From Flavobacterium sp. M31R6 (GTDB lineage Bacteria > Bacteroidota > Bacteroidia > Flavobacteriales > Flavobacteriaceae), in contig NZ_CP054141.1 of assembly GCF_013284035.1 (NCBI RefSeq), positions 124,001-188,000 of the forward strand: a stretch of DNA of 64,000 bases, written 5' to 3'. The translations under genes were made by a program, and so were the position numbers. Position 1 is the stretch's first letter. Each line of letters starts with the position of its first letter. This document shows, one piece after another, positions 1 through 8,873 of the stretch. The notes beneath the pieces were generated by a model. It saw only the letters and a list, made by a program, of their open reading frames with translations. It made no database searches and was not told where the DNA came from.

Positions 1-409
1 AAGCAGTAACCTCGGTACAAGTATCCAGAATAGGCATTTCTCCCATAGGCGAAGCAACCCCCATTCGGTAGAATTCACAACCCATAATATTGATATCAAA
101 ACCTAGATTCTGACCCACAATAAACTTGGCTTTGCCTAAAGCAACGTTGAATTTCTCCAAAACTTCGGCTAAAGAAATACCCTCGGCTTCGGCCAATTCG
201 GTCGAAATACCGTGAATTCGCTCGGCATCATAAGGAATATTAAAACCCTCAGGCTTTACCAAATAGTCCTGATGCTCGATGAGTTTCCCCATATCGTCAT
301 GCAACTGCCACGCGATTTGAATACATCTTGGCCAGTTGTCGGTGTCAGAAATGGGTGCGCCCCATTTCTTGGGTAATCCTGTGGTTTCGGTATCGAATAT
401 TAAGTACAT
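1..409 (-). CDS. dnaE: DNA polymerase III alpha subunit, N-terminal exonuclease part (partial)
   Basis: This is the first 136 codons of a minus-strand gene that runs off the left edge. The product starts MYLIFDTETTGLPKKWG, a DEDD-type exonuclease ExoI motif (DTET). It continues with NWPRCIQIAWQLHD and IPYDAERIHGIS, then FVVGQNLGFDINIMG (ExoII). In flavobacteria this exonuclease domain is the N-terminus of the replicative polymerase DnaE rather than a separate DnaQ, and the wording here matches that form. A stand-alone epsilon-type exonuclease cannot be excluded because the polymerase part lies outside the window. The ATG at 407-409 is the only start in good context. Confidence 0.75.
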   Translation of the reverse strand, partial: MYLIFDTETTGLPKKWGAPISDTDNWPRCIQIAWQLHDDMGKLIEHQDYLVKPEGFNIPYDAERIHGISTELAEAEGISLAEVLEKFNVALGKAKFIVGQNLGFDINIMGCEFYRMGVASPMGEMPILDTCTEVTA

Positions 410-587
410 AATTGCAAATGAAGTGATTGTAATTTTCTACAATTACAAAAAGTGAATTTCAAAATTAGTCTTTTTTTAGGGTATAGAAATGGGTAAGTTA
501 TCAACAAAAAAATAAAAAACTGAAACAATACACAATCGAAACTTATCCTGTTACTTAGCCATCCAGATTTGATTACTTTAATAAAAA

Positions 588-623
588 AAAACTGTTTCAA
601 ATTTTTATGAAACAGCTTTTTTT
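588..623. terminator. bidirectional intrinsic terminator between dabA and dnaE
   Basis: CTGTTTCA (592-599) pairs with TGAAACAG (608-615). Poly-A lies on the left and poly-T on the right, so it can stop dabA transcription on the minus strand and also works on the plus strand. The 230-bp gap 410-639 holds nothing else that I recognise except upstream sequence of dnaE. Confidence 0.75.
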
Positions 624-639
624 TTACAGATTATATTTT

Positions 640-3015
640 TTAAACACTAAAAACTCCTGCTTCTTTTTTGGCTTTATTTCTTTTAGAGGCAAGGTTCCAA
701 TTTAGATTTTTTTGATATTGATAAATTGTGTTTTCCTCCAAAGGATTCATCACCATCAAATAAATCCATTGGTTATCCAGTAATCTTTTTATATTTTCAT
801 TTCTAGAAACAATTTCGGTTACTCTTGTTAAAGGCGCTTGGATGATTACCGACAATCGCAAAGGCTGATGGTACATTTCTTTATCTGATTGTCTTAAAGA
901 TTGTAGTGGGAGCCCCATTTTTATGTCACCACCATTTCCTTGCACCACTGCAAACTTACCCGTAATATTATGCGTTATTTTCGAACCTCCTCCAAAAACT
1001 TCATTATCAACCGTCGAAAAATAATAGTGATTATTTATCCATTGTGTAACGGTCATAGGGCCTTGCATAATGTTTTCAAGTGCTGATCCGCCTGCATCCG
1101 TTTCCCAATTATAAGAGTTTAGAAAACAACGTCCATCCAGATTATGATTTTTGGTTAAATTTCTTGGCCCTATAATAAATCCTGCGTTTTTTGCCAAACC
1201 CCATTCCGGTCTGGTTTCGCCCCAGTCATTAGCTTTTTTTTGCGCTTGCTTCACACTGTCCTCTGTTTTGATGCCAAGACGTTCTTGGGTAGCAGTAAGT
1301 TGTGCTTTTGCCAAATTAAATTTTAATTTTTCTACCCATTTTTTATGCAGATCCGGAGTTTCAGCGTCAAACAGCACAATTTCATCTGTAGTTGTATTGT
1401 GTTCTCCTCCAATAAAAGTGGTAGTCCCAGGGATTAGGATGTTATGATTTTCGAGAAGAGTCTTTCTGACTTCTGGCAAATTAGCGAGTTTGGCTAACAT
1501 TCTGGCGTTATTCCTTCCGGGACTCGCAGCACATGCTCCACAATCTAAACTCGATCCAAAAGCGTTGTTAGCGGAATGGCTTCCATGCCCAATAAAGACA
1601 ATGATTGGCGCAAATTCCTGCCATCCCATTATATCAAATGCTGATTTTACGATGGCTGCTTTTTCTGTTAATGAAATGTTTGGCTCGCTGTCTTCATTGT
1701 GATTACATCTTTTTTTAATTTCTGGAGTACAAATAGATTCATGGCCCTGGGCACCTTTTTGGGTTATTCTATATAAGTAAGCTGGTGCAATTGTTCTGGC
1801 TATTAAAGATATTCCGTAAAAAAAACCTGAACCTTCAACATAGCCAAAGGCAGATGGAAGCATATTTTTCATTCTTTTTAGAAAATATTCCTTAAAGTTT
1901 AAAATCTGATTCTTTTTTTGGTACGCCTGGAGTTTTGCCACATTTCCTTTTGGTGCGACTTCGGAAACTTTATACGCTGAATTTACAATAGGCGGACATG
2001 CTTTATGTATTATTCCATTATTTAGATTCTCATAATCCATTGCGATTCCAAAAAAACCTGCATAACCAAATGTTTCATAATTTCCTTTATTTTCTATATT
2101 TCTTCGAATTAATTCTGACCTTGTATCAATACAAAAAACCAGCTGGGCATCTGGAATTTGTTTTTTTGTTTGCGATTCCGACGTACTTATCTGTTGATTT
2201 CCTAACAGTTTCACAAGGCCACTTTGAAAACTTTTCTCCCATGCTTTTAACCATATATAATGTAATTTTGTAGTGGAAGAATTTACAAGAAAACTACTTT
2301 TTTCAGGTTCAATAACTGCTTTTATTTTTTGGGCTATCCAAAGTCTGACGCCTAAATAATCTTGTATATTTATAGGATAAACTTCTTGCCATTGTGAATT
2401 TGAGTCCGTTCTATGATTAATATATCCTGTCCAGCCAGGCAATGACGCTAAATGAAAAGTGCAGATTGCAATAAACTGTTTCTCACCATATTTATTTAAT
2501 AATTCATTTAAAACTTCGATACTTGTTTTAGGAATTTCTGCCAAAGCCGTTTTTGGCATGTAGGTATCATAAACGGCTAATTTTCGCCATGCTCGATAAA
2601 AGCCTTCACTTTTATTGGGCATTTCCCATTCTGCCAAACCTTCGTCCAAAAACGCCGCTAACCACTTTGCCAAAATGCAGTCTAAATTATTATTGGAATT
2701 TATTTGGACAGTTTTTTTATACAGTTCCATTTGTAGCAAATATTCTTCTGGAGAGGCTAAAAGCTGGTTTTCTGCTAATAAATTTCGAAGTATCTTTTCA
2801 TTAATTTCCCCTTTTTTCCATGCCTGACGAAAAAATGCCGCCTCTGGGTAAACATTGGCATCCAACAATTTTTCGGCTTGCTTTACAGCTTCTTCAAATG
2901 GCATTTGCTCATAACCTGCTAAAGGATTTGACGTAACAAACGAGTATAATGGCCAAGTTTTTCCAATAACTTGTGATGCTTCTGCTATACATTTTTGAAT
3001 AATTGGATTCTCCAT
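640..3015 (-). CDS. dabA: inorganic carbon transporter subunit DabA (DUF2309)
   Basis: Cytoplasmic, carbonic-anhydrase-like subunit of the DAB (DabA-DabB) complex, which accumulates bicarbonate using the cation gradient. The 791-residue length fits the family. The zinc site known from Halothiobacillus DabA (Cys, Asp, His, Cys) is recognisable. LVFCIDTRSE gives C295 and D297. FIGHGSHSANN gives H477 and LDCGAC gives C492, with the same 15-residue His-Cys spacing as the characterised protein. The start is the ATG at 3013-3015, two bases after the dabB stop, so the two are translationally coupled. DABs also occur in heterotrophs, where they supply bicarbonate for anaplerotic carboxylation. No RuBisCO gene is present in this window. 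Confidence 0.9.
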   Translation of the reverse strand: MENPIIQKCIAEASQVIGKTWPLYSFVTSNPLAGYEQMPFEEAVKQAEKLLDANVYPEAAFFRQAWKKGEINEKILRNLLAENQLLASPEEYLLQMELYKKTVQINSNNNLDCILAKWLAAFLDEGLAEWEMPNKSEGFYRAWRKLAVYDTYMPKTALAEIPKTSIEVLNELLNKYGEKQFIAICTFHLASLPGWTGYINHRTDSNSQWQEVYPINIQDYLGVRLWIAQKIKAVIEPEKSSFLVNSSTTKLHYIWLKAWEKSFQSGLVKLLGNQQISTSESQTKKQIPDAQLVFCIDTRSELIRRNIENKGNYETFGYAGFFGIAMDYENLNNGIIHKACPPIVNSAYKVSEVAPKGNVAKLQAYQKKNQILNFKEYFLKRMKNMLPSAFGYVEGSGFFYGISLIARTIAPAYLYRITQKGAQGHESICTPEIKKRCNHNEDSEPNISLTEKAAIVKSAFDIMGWQEFAPIIVFIGHGSHSANNAFGSSLDCGACAASPGRNNARMLAKLANLPEVRKTLLENHNILIPGTTTFIGGEHNTTTDEIVLFDAETPDLHKKWVEKLKFNLAKAQLTATQERLGIKTEDSVKQAQKKANDWGETRPEWGLAKNAGFIIGPRNLTKNHNLDGRCFLNSYNWETDAGGSALENIMQGPMTVTQWINNHYYFSTVDNEVFGGGSKITHNITGKFAVVQGNGGDIKMGLPLQSLRQSDKEMYHQPLRLSVIIQAPLTRVTEIVSRNENIKRLLDNQWIYLMVMNPLEENTIYQYQKNLNWNLASKRNKAKKEAGVFSV

Positions 3016-3017
3016 AA

Positions 3018-4451
3018 TTATTTAGATTTAAACATTAAAACAGTTTTTTTAGACGGTTGCGTGATGTTCAGCAGTTTTACATATGCCTTTGGGTATTTAT
3101 AGTAGATTCCTAATTTCATTATAAAAAACCCTGTCAGAAAAATAACTCCAAATATTATTTCTATTAAAGACAGCGGGACAGGAACTTCGCTCATTGGCAT
3201 ATCGTGCATCAATTCTGTAATTACTTTATAAATGAGGGCGTATATTGTTATTCCAGATAAAAACAGCAGCGGAGGCAAAATTGTTTTTTGTATTACACTT
3301 AAGCTTTGTTCTTTGACAATGTTGTACGTTGCTTGTCCAACCGTTATGGCAACAATAAGTGTTAAAAAAATACCACTATTCATTTTGATTCCTTTTCCAG
3401 TAAGATAAGCAAATATAAATGCGCCTAAAATACCCCAGAAAAGTACAATTACAGCTTGCAAAGGTTTTATTTTGACTTGTACTGGCCTAGACGGTCTGGC
3501 ATACCCTATTTCTTCTCCTGCTGATAAAAACAAATAGGATTTGTAAAATCCGTGAAGAATTAAATGAACAACAGCTGCATTAAAAAATCCTAATCCGCAT
3601 TGCATAATCATAAAACCCATTTGGGCAATCGTCGAACAGGCTAATTTTTGTTTCACATTTACTTGCAGCAGCTTTGCAAATTGTGCAATTACTGCCGCTA
3701 AACCTCCGACAACAAATAGAATAATCAGCGTATTTGATGCAAATAACAGGACTGAGAATAAGGTTAATAAAATTCCAGAACCATTTACAAATCCTGCGTG
3801 CATCAAGGCCGAAGCAGGTGTAGGTGCAGTCATTGCTGAAAGCAGCCACCGGTGAAATGGATATATTGCCGACTGAATGAGTGCTGCTGTAATAATACAT
3901 AAACCTGACAATAAAGTGATGTGCTGCGGCAAACTGTTTACCTTAACAAGAATACCACTTAAAGTAAAACCTCCCGTTTGGAAAGCCAACAATAAAACTC
4001 CTGCACTCAAAAAGAAACTTCCTGCTGCAAAATATCGGAATGCGAATTTTGATGCCTCTCTTGCTTCGCCCCATCTGGAATCTACTCCAATTAACTGCGA
4101 CATAAAAACTCCCATTAAAAACCAAGTGATTAATAAAAGTGCAATATGGTTTGCCATCACAAAAACCATAATAGACAAGGTAAAGCCTAAAGATAGCATT
4201 GAAAATTTAGTGTGGTATCTGAATCCTTTCAAGTAATTTTTTGAATAGTTGCTGATAAGGGCACTAAAAAAAGTTACCAGTGTCCAGACGAGCAATGTAA
4301 AACCATTAATTCTTAGAATATTGCCATACTCCCATTGGGAAACATTTGGATAAGTGCAAATTAGATAAGCCAGATTGCCCAGAAACAATAAACCCAGAAA
4401 ATAGGACAGTATCGTGTTGATAAATTGAGGCTGTTGGTTTTGAGGTATCAT
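3018..4451 (-). CDS. dabB: DabB, NuoL/MrpA-like membrane subunit of the DAB carbon transporter
   Basis: A 477-residue polytopic membrane protein of the proton-conducting NADH-quinone oxidoreductase subunit 5 (NuoL/MrpA) family, with about 12 or more hydrophobic segments. Family-typical stretches are ALLITWFLMGVFMSQLIG, YPFHRWLLSAMTAPTPASAL, MHAGFVNGSGILLT and HLILHGFYKSYLFLSAG. It is directly upstream of dabA with a 2-bp gap and no other Nuo or Mrp genes nearby, which identifies it as the DabB partner rather than a complex I subunit. Known role of the family: couples proton or sodium flow to vectorial CO2 hydration by DabA. The start is the ATG at 4449-4451. Confidence 0.88.
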   Translation of the reverse strand: MIPQNQQPQFINTILSYFLGLLFLGNLAYLICTYPNVSQWEYGNILRINGFTLLVWTLVTFFSALISNYSKNYLKGFRYHTKFSMLSLGFTLSIMVFVMANHIALLLITWFLMGVFMSQLIGVDSRWGEAREASKFAFRYFAAGSFFLSAGVLLLAFQTGGFTLSGILVKVNSLPQHITLLSGLCIITAALIQSAIYPFHRWLLSAMTAPTPASALMHAGFVNGSGILLTLFSVLLFASNTLIILFVVGGLAAVIAQFAKLLQVNVKQKLACSTIAQMGFMIMQCGLGFFNAAVVHLILHGFYKSYLFLSAGEEIGYARPSRPVQVKIKPLQAVIVLFWGILGAFIFAYLTGKGIKMNSGIFLTLIVAITVGQATYNIVKEQSLSVIQKTILPPLLFLSGITIYALIYKVITELMHDMPMSEVPVPLSLIEIIFGVIFLTGFFIMKLGIYYKYPKAYVKLLNITQPSKKTVLMFKSK

Positions 4452-4473
4452 TTTAAATTTTTATAATTAATTT

Positions 4474-4779
4474 TTATATAATGCTGATTTCAAGAATTCC
4501 ATTTATAGCTATAGTGTTATGGTAGTTTTTAGCATTTAGCATAAACGTTTGGATTACGGTCTTTTCTTTTTCAAGCTGTTTAATCCGTTCTTCTATTTCC
4601 CCTAAATTATTTTCATGATTCTGTTCCCATTTTTGAAGTCTTTGTTTTTGATGAAAATTTATTTTTTCGTCAATCAGCGACATCATAATATCTGAAGCGT
4701 CAGAAACGGTAAAATCTCCTTTCACCAATTGAATTGTTTGCTTCATTTTGTCCGTTTTAGTTAATCCATTCGTGCTCAT
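4474..4779 (-). CDS. small coiled-coil protein of the dab operon, unrecognised
   Basis: I choose the ATG at 4777-4779 (MSTNGLTKTDKMKQTIQLVK, 101 residues). The longer frame upstream has a poor N-terminus (ATG-less, MCQIKSL...). Residues 30-80 are charged and heptad-like (EKINFHQKQRLQKWEQNHEN, then EIEERIKQLEKEK), predicting a coiled coil; there is no signal peptide or membrane segment. It lies 22 bp before dabB on the same strand and is first in the operon after the divergent lysR. It may assist DabAB assembly or regulation, but this is inference from position only; I do not recognise the family. Confidence 0.7.
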   Translation of the reverse strand: MSTNGLTKTDKMKQTIQLVKGDFTVSDASDIMMSLIDEKINFHQKQRLQKWEQNHENNLGEIEERIKQLEKEKTVIQTFMLNAKNYHNTIAINGILEISII

Positions 4780-4829
4780 AGTTTTCTTTTTAATGATTAA
4801 ACTTTTTATCTGGCACAAAGGTTACTCCT

Positions 4830-4872
4830 TTTGTTTATAAATTTTTATTTATATTTGTTATGAAATCCATAA
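4830..4872 (+). promoter_or_regulatory. lysR promoter and putative LysR operators in the dab/lysR divergent region
   Basis: TATATTTG at 4850-4857 fits the Bacteroidota -7 box TAnnTTTG, with TTTG at 4830-4833 as a slightly close -33 element. Two dyads overlap it. One is TATAAAT (4836-4842) facing ATTTATA (4847-4853). The other is the perfect 15-mer TTATGAAATCCATAA at 4858-4872. LysR-type regulators bind AT-rich interrupted dyads in such divergent regions, so autoregulation and control of dab are likely but unproven. Confidence 0.55.
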
Positions 4873-4881
4873 ACAATTTTT

Positions 4882-5805
4882 ATGAATTATACTTTGCATC
4901 AACTACAAATATTTTTAAAAATTTGTCAAATACAGAGCATTACTAAAGCTTCCGAAGAGCTTCATCTTACTCAGCCAGCAGTATCGATACAATTAAAAAA
5001 TTTTCAGGACCAATTTCCCATTCCGCTAACAGAAGTAGTAGGAAGAAAACTGTATGTGACGGAATTTGGAAAAGAAATAGCCCAAGCTGCTGAGAAAATA
5101 ATAGAGGAAGTAAATGCTATAAATTACAAAACCTTAAACTATCAAGGCGAGCTTTCTGGAAGATTAAAACTTTCAATTGTCTCTACGGGTAAATATGTTA
5201 TTCCATTCTTTTTATCCGAATTTATAAGACTAAATCCTGGAGTAGAACTTATTATTGATGTAACTAATAGATCCAGGGTTTTGGAAAGCTTAGAATCGAA
5301 TGAAGTAGATTTTGCATTGGTATCGGTTTTGCCAAAAAAATTAAAAGTCAAAAATATTGAACTGATGCAAAACAGTCTTTACTTTATTGGAAGCAGTCAA
5401 TTAAATTTTAAAAAACCAAATGACAAAAAAAACCTATTCGAAAATACACCTATAATATATAGAGAACAAGGTTCTGCAACCCGGACTGCCATGGAAAAAT
5501 TTATTACTGCCAATAAATTTTCTGTTCGGAAAAAGATTGAACTTACTTCGAATGAAGCGGTAAAACAAGCAGTACTCTCTGGATTGGGATGCTCTATTAT
5601 GCCTTTGATTGGCATAAAAAATGATTTAAAAAATAATGATTTGCAAATTATACCCGTAAAAGGACTTCCGATTATTACAACCTGGAACTTGATACAGCTC
5701 GAATCTAAAAAACTATCACCTGTTGCCTTAGCTTATCTTGATTTTGTAAATTCTAAAAAAGAAGAAATCATAAAGGAGAAATTTGCTTGGATAAATGATT
5801 ATTGA
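4882..5805 (+). CDS. LysR-family transcriptional regulator (CbbR/CmpR-like)
   Basis: A 307-residue LTTR. The N-terminal winged helix-turn-helix is residues 1-60 (ITKASEELHLTQPAVSIQLK is the typical recognition region). A substrate-binding-like effector domain follows from about residue 90. The GRLKLSIVSTGKYVIPFFL linker and TSNEAVKQAVLSGLGCSIMP in the second lobe resemble the CbbR/CmpR/RbcR group that senses carbon metabolites. It is divergent from the dab operon across about 100 bp, the standard arrangement for an LTTR and its target, so regulation of dabAB is the likely job. The effector is unknown. Confidence 0.85.
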   Translation: MNYTLHQLQIFLKICQIQSITKASEELHLTQPAVSIQLKNFQDQFPIPLTEVVGRKLYVTEFGKEIAQAAEKIIEEVNAINYKTLNYQGELSGRLKLSIVSTGKYVIPFFLSEFIRLNPGVELIIDVTNRSRVLESLESNEVDFALVSVLPKKLKVKNIELMQNSLYFIGSSQLNFKKPNDKKNLFENTPIIYREQGSATRTAMEKFITANKFSVRKKIELTSNEAVKQAVLSGLGCSIMPLIGIKNDLKNNDLQIIPVKGLPIITTWNLIQLESKKLSPVALAYLDFVNSKKEEIIKEKFAWINDY

Positions 5806-5930
5806 ACTTAATCAATTGCGTGTTTTATTCTAATTAATATAGAAACATATCTGCAATATTTTTTTAAAATATTTACTTAATATCAACTTTTGGATGTCGT
5901 AGTATTTGCGTTGAAAAAAGTGCTTTTTTA

Positions 5931-5965
5931 AAGTGCTTTTTTCCTAAAAAAGGAAAAAAGCACTT
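5931..5965 (+). terminator. hairpin downstream of lysR
   Basis: A 15-bp perfect stem, 5931-5945 (begins AAGTGCTTTTTTCCT) with 5951-5965, and an AAAAA loop. A third half-copy, AAGTGCTTTTTTA, lies immediately upstream (5918-5930), so alternative pairings exist. It stands 125 bp after the lysR stop. The remaining gap up to 6239 shows no gene. Confidence 0.6.
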
Positions 5966-6239
5966 CTTAAAAACAAAGGAAACATCAAAATATATAACTG
6001 ACATTTGTTACTGTTTTATTTTAAAATGTTACATTTTTTACATCAAAAACCGTTATTTTATAATACAATAGCGATAAATTTGCCAATTATTAAAAACAAC
6101 AATAAACTAAGTGTTAGTTGTTCGATTAAAAAAAATGTATCGACTGTTGCAAATAGTACCCTTTCCAAAATAAAGCAGTAATAGTTTGCTCTTCAAAATA
6201 CAGAAATGTTTGGGTATCGTATAAAACGAAATATTGCAA

Positions 6240-6270
6240 TTGACGGCAACATATCTTTTTTTTACTTTTG
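6240..6270 (+). promoter_or_regulatory. promoter of the leu operon
   Basis: TTG at 6240-6242, a 20-bp spacer, then TACTTTTG at 6263-6270: an exact match to the Bacteroidota sigma-A consensus TTG-N17-23-TAnnTTTG. A start about 7 bases downstream leaves an mRNA leader of about 57 bases before leuC. That is too short for a T-box or a leader-peptide attenuator, and I see neither. Confidence 0.75.
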
Positions 6271-6333
6271 AACTTCGATTATAACAGCATCAAGTTACTA
6301 TTGTTATAACAATTACAATTAAAAAAAAACAAA

Positions 6334-7728
6334 ATGAGTACTACATTATTCGACAAAGTATGGGATTCGCACGTGGTGCGTAAAATAGAAGATGGACCAG
6401 ATGTGTTTTTTATTGACCGTCATTTTATTCACGAGGTGACTAGTCCTGTTGCTTTTTTAGGTTTAAAAGAAAGAGGTATCAAGGTATTGTATCCTGAGCG
6501 TACTTTTGCAACGGCTGACCACAACACTCCTACTATAAACCAACACTTACCTGTTGCTGATGCTTTATCTGCCAACCAATTGAAAGCGCTGGAAGACAAT
6601 GCAGCTGAATATGGTATTTCACACTGGGGATTGGGACATCAAAAAAATGGTATCGTTCACGTTGTAGGTCCTGAAAACGGAATTACATTACCGGGTGCGA
6701 CTATTGTTTGTGGTGACTCACATACTTCTACTCACGGTGCTTTTGGAGCTATTGCTTTTGGTATCGGAACTTCAGAAGTGGAAATGGTATTGGCTACTCA
6801 ATGTATTATGCAGCCTAAGCCTAAGAAAATGCGCATCAATGTAAATGGAACTTTAAGTAAAGGTGTGGGACCAAAAGACGTTGCATTATATATCATTTCA
6901 CAATTGACTACTTCAGGCGGAACTGGATATTTTGCGGAATATGCCGGAAATGTTTTTGAAGAAATGTCAATGGAAGGTCGTATGACCGTATGTAACTTGA
7001 GTATCGAAATGGGTGCCCGTGGTGGTATGATTGCTCCTGACCAAAAAACTTTCGATTTCTTAGAAGGTCGTCTATATGCTCCAAAAGGAGAAGCTTGGAC
7101 AAAAGCAGTTGAGTACTGGAAAACTTTAAAAACCGATGCTGATGCCGTTTTTGATGCAGAATTGAACATCGATGCAGCCGATATTGAACCAATGATTACT
7201 TATGGTACAAATCCTGGAATGGGAATTGGTATCACAAAACATATTCCAAACGCCAACCAAGTGGAAGGTGGCGAGGAAACTTATAAAAAATCTTTAGCCT
7301 ATATGGGCTTCAACGAAGATGACGTGATGATTGGGAAACCAATTGATTTTGTTTTCCTAGGAAGTTGTACTAATGGTCGTATTGAAGATTTTAGAGCTTT
7401 TACAGAAATTGTCAAAGGAAGAAAAAAAGCAGATAATGTTACTGCTTGGTTAGTTCCAGGTTCTCACGTTGTTGAAGCACAAATCAAAGAAGAAGGTCTT
7501 TTGGACATACTTACAGAAGCTGGTTTTGTATTGCGTCAGCCAGGTTGTTCAGCTTGTTTAGCAATGAACGACGATAAAGTTCCTGCCGGAAAATATGCGG
7601 TAAGTACATCAAACAGAAACTTCGAAGGTCGTCAAGGTCCCGGTTCAAGAACGCTATTGGCTAGCCCAATTATGGCTGCCGCTGCTGCCGTTACAGGAAA
7701 ACTGACAGATCCAAGAGATTTGTTTTAA
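6334..7728 (+). CDS. leuC: 3-isopropylmalate dehydratase large subunit
   Basis: Isomerises 2- to 3-isopropylmalate in leucine biosynthesis, as a heterodimer with LeuD. It has 464 residues, the usual length. The three [4Fe-4S] ligands are visible: C345 in GSCTNGR, and C405 and C408 in [13 protein letters not shown]. The aconitase signature regions [20 protein letters not shown] and GRQGPGSRT are intact. ATG 6334 follows an A-rich leader without a Shine-Dalgarno site, normal for flavobacteria. It is first gene of the leu cluster. Confidence 0.97.
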   Translation: MSTTLFDKVWDSHVVRKIEDGPDVFFIDRHFIHEVTSPVAFLGLKERGIKVLYPERTFATADHNTPTINQHLPVADALSANQLKALEDNAAEYGISHWGLGHQKNGIVHVVGPENGITLPGATIVCGDSHTSTHGAFGAIAFGIGTSEVEMVLATQCIMQPKPKKMRINVNGTLSKGVGPKDVALYIISQLTTSGGTGYFAEYAGNVFEEMSMEGRMTVCNLSIEMGARGGMIAPDQKTFDFLEGRLYAPKGEAWTKAVEYWKTLKTDADAVFDAELNIDAADIEPMITYGTNPGMGIGITKHIPNANQVEGGEETYKKSLAYMGFNEDDVMIGKPIDFVFLGSCTNGRIEDFRAFTEIVKGRKKADNVTAWLVPGSHVVEAQIKEEGLLDILTEAGFVLRQPGCSACLAMNDDKVPAGKYAVSTSNRNFEGRQGPGSRTLLASPIMAAAAAVTGKLTDPRDLF

Positions 7729-7744
7729 AAGATTTGAGATTGAA

Positions 7745-7875
7745 GATTAACGATTTTTGATTTCAGATTTCGTTAATCCACAAATTTCTTTTACAATACA
7801 CAATTTAGATTACACAAAATAACATTAACGTTTTTCGATATCATTTCCCTTACGGCAAATCTAAAATCGTTAATC
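7745..7875. repeat. spaced 13-bp inverted repeat between leuC and leuD
   Basis: GATTAACGATTTT at 7745-7757 is the exact reverse complement of AAAATCGTTAATC at 7863-7875. The second arm is followed by tandem TCAAAAA units running to the leuD start. It could fold the 164-base intercistronic RNA. Similar AAATCGTTAATC strings are common intergenic sequence in flavobacteria, so function is uncertain. Confidence 0.5.
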
Positions 7876-7892
7876 AAAAATCAAAAATCACA

Positions 7893-8489
7893 ATGGCATA
7901 CGATAAATTTAACATCCTTACGAGTAGTGCAGTGCCTCTACCAATAGAAAACGTGGATACCGATCAAATCATTCCTGCTCGTTTCTTGAAAGCTACTAAA
8001 CGTGAAGGTTTTGGAGATAACCTTTTCAGAGACTGGAGATACAATGGAGACGATACTCCAAAAGCAGATTTCGTTTTAAACGATAAAACATACAGCGGAA
8101 AAATATTAGTGGGCGGAAAAAACTTTGGTTCGGGTTCTTCAAGAGAGCACGCAGCTTGGGCAGTTTACGATTACGGATTCCGTGCTGTTGTTTCTAGTTT
8201 CTTTGCAGATATCTTCAAAGGAAACTGTTTGAACATTGGTGTTTTGCCAGTTCAAGTAAGCCCAGAATTTGCTGAAACTATTTTCAAAGCAATCGAAGCA
8301 GATCCAAATACAGAATTGGAAATTAATTTGCCTGAGCAAACCATTACGCTTAAAGTAACTGGTCAAAAAGAATCTTTTGACATTAATGGATACAAAAAGA
8401 ACAATATGATTAACGGATTTGATGATATTGATTACTTGCAAAACATTAAAGAAGAAATCACAGGGTTTGCAGATAAACTGCCTTACTAA
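7893..8489 (+). CDS. leuD: 3-isopropylmalate dehydratase small subunit
   Basis: Swivelling-domain partner of LeuC; 198 residues, as expected. Hallmarks are PIENVDTDQIIPARFLK near the N-terminus, FGSGSSREHAAWAV (substrate-binding loop) and SSFFADIFKGNCLNIGVLP. It follows leuC by 164 bp and is closed by a hairpin at 8513-8545, so the genes after it may be transcribed at a lower level. Confidence 0.97.
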   Translation: MAYDKFNILTSSAVPLPIENVDTDQIIPARFLKATKREGFGDNLFRDWRYNGDDTPKADFVLNDKTYSGKILVGGKNFGSGSSREHAAWAVYDYGFRAVVSSFFADIFKGNCLNIGVLPVQVSPEFAETIFKAIEADPNTELEINLPEQTITLKVTGQKESFDINGYKKNNMINGFDDIDYLQNIKEEITGFADKLPY

Positions 8490-8512
8490 AAAAAAAAATA
8501 CAATTAGTTAAG

Positions 8513-8545
8513 AAACCCGACACATTTTTTAAATCTGTCGGGTTT
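8513..8545 (+). terminator. terminator-like hairpin after leuD
   Basis: AAACCCGACA (8513-8522) pairs with TGTCGGGTTT (8536-8545), a 10-bp stem with a 13-base loop. The trailing sequence is only moderately T-rich, so partial read-through into the downstream genes is possible. Confidence 0.65.
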
Positions 8546-8561
8546 GTATATAAAAATAGAT

Positions 8562-8864
8562 ATGGTTTTAGAAATGGCTGTTTTGCAGGTAATAAAAGGA
8601 AAAGAGCAAAATTTTGAAAGAGATTTTGCAGTTGCCAGCCATTTTATAGAATCGATTCCAGGTTATGCAAGTCATAGTTTGAGAAAATGCATTGAGGAGG
8701 AAAATAAATATCTTTTATTGGTTAATTGGAAGAAATTAGAAGACCATACTGTTGAATTTAGAGAATCAGAAGCCTATCTAGAATGGAAAAAATTGTTACA
8801 TCATTATTACAATCCGTTCCCTATTGTGGAGCATTATGAAATAGTTTTGGAGAACAAAAAATAA
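8562..8864 (+). CDS. antibiotic biosynthesis monooxygenase (ABM) domain protein
   Basis: A 100-residue single-domain ferredoxin-like (ABM/YgiN) protein. MVLEMAVLQVIKGKEQNFER at the start, ESIPGYASHSL in the middle and LLLVNWKKLEDHTVEFRESE are typical of the family, which includes small cofactor-free monooxygenases and heme-degrading enzymes. The substrate cannot be told. I use ATG 8562; an in-frame TTG at 8544 would lie inside the terminator hairpin. It is followed 9 bp later by a methyltransferase. Confidence 0.75.
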   Translation: MVLEMAVLQVIKGKEQNFERDFAVASHFIESIPGYASHSLRKCIEEENKYLLLVNWKKLEDHTVEFRESEAYLEWKKLLHHYYNPFPIVEHYEIVLENKK

Positions 8865-8873
8865 TTTTAAATC

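Noticed and set aside
5966..6333. T-box, leader peptide or other amino-acid attenuator before leuC
   Set aside because: The consensus promoter leaves only about 57 leader bases; no run of Leu codons, no T-box sequence and no alternative terminator after the promoter.
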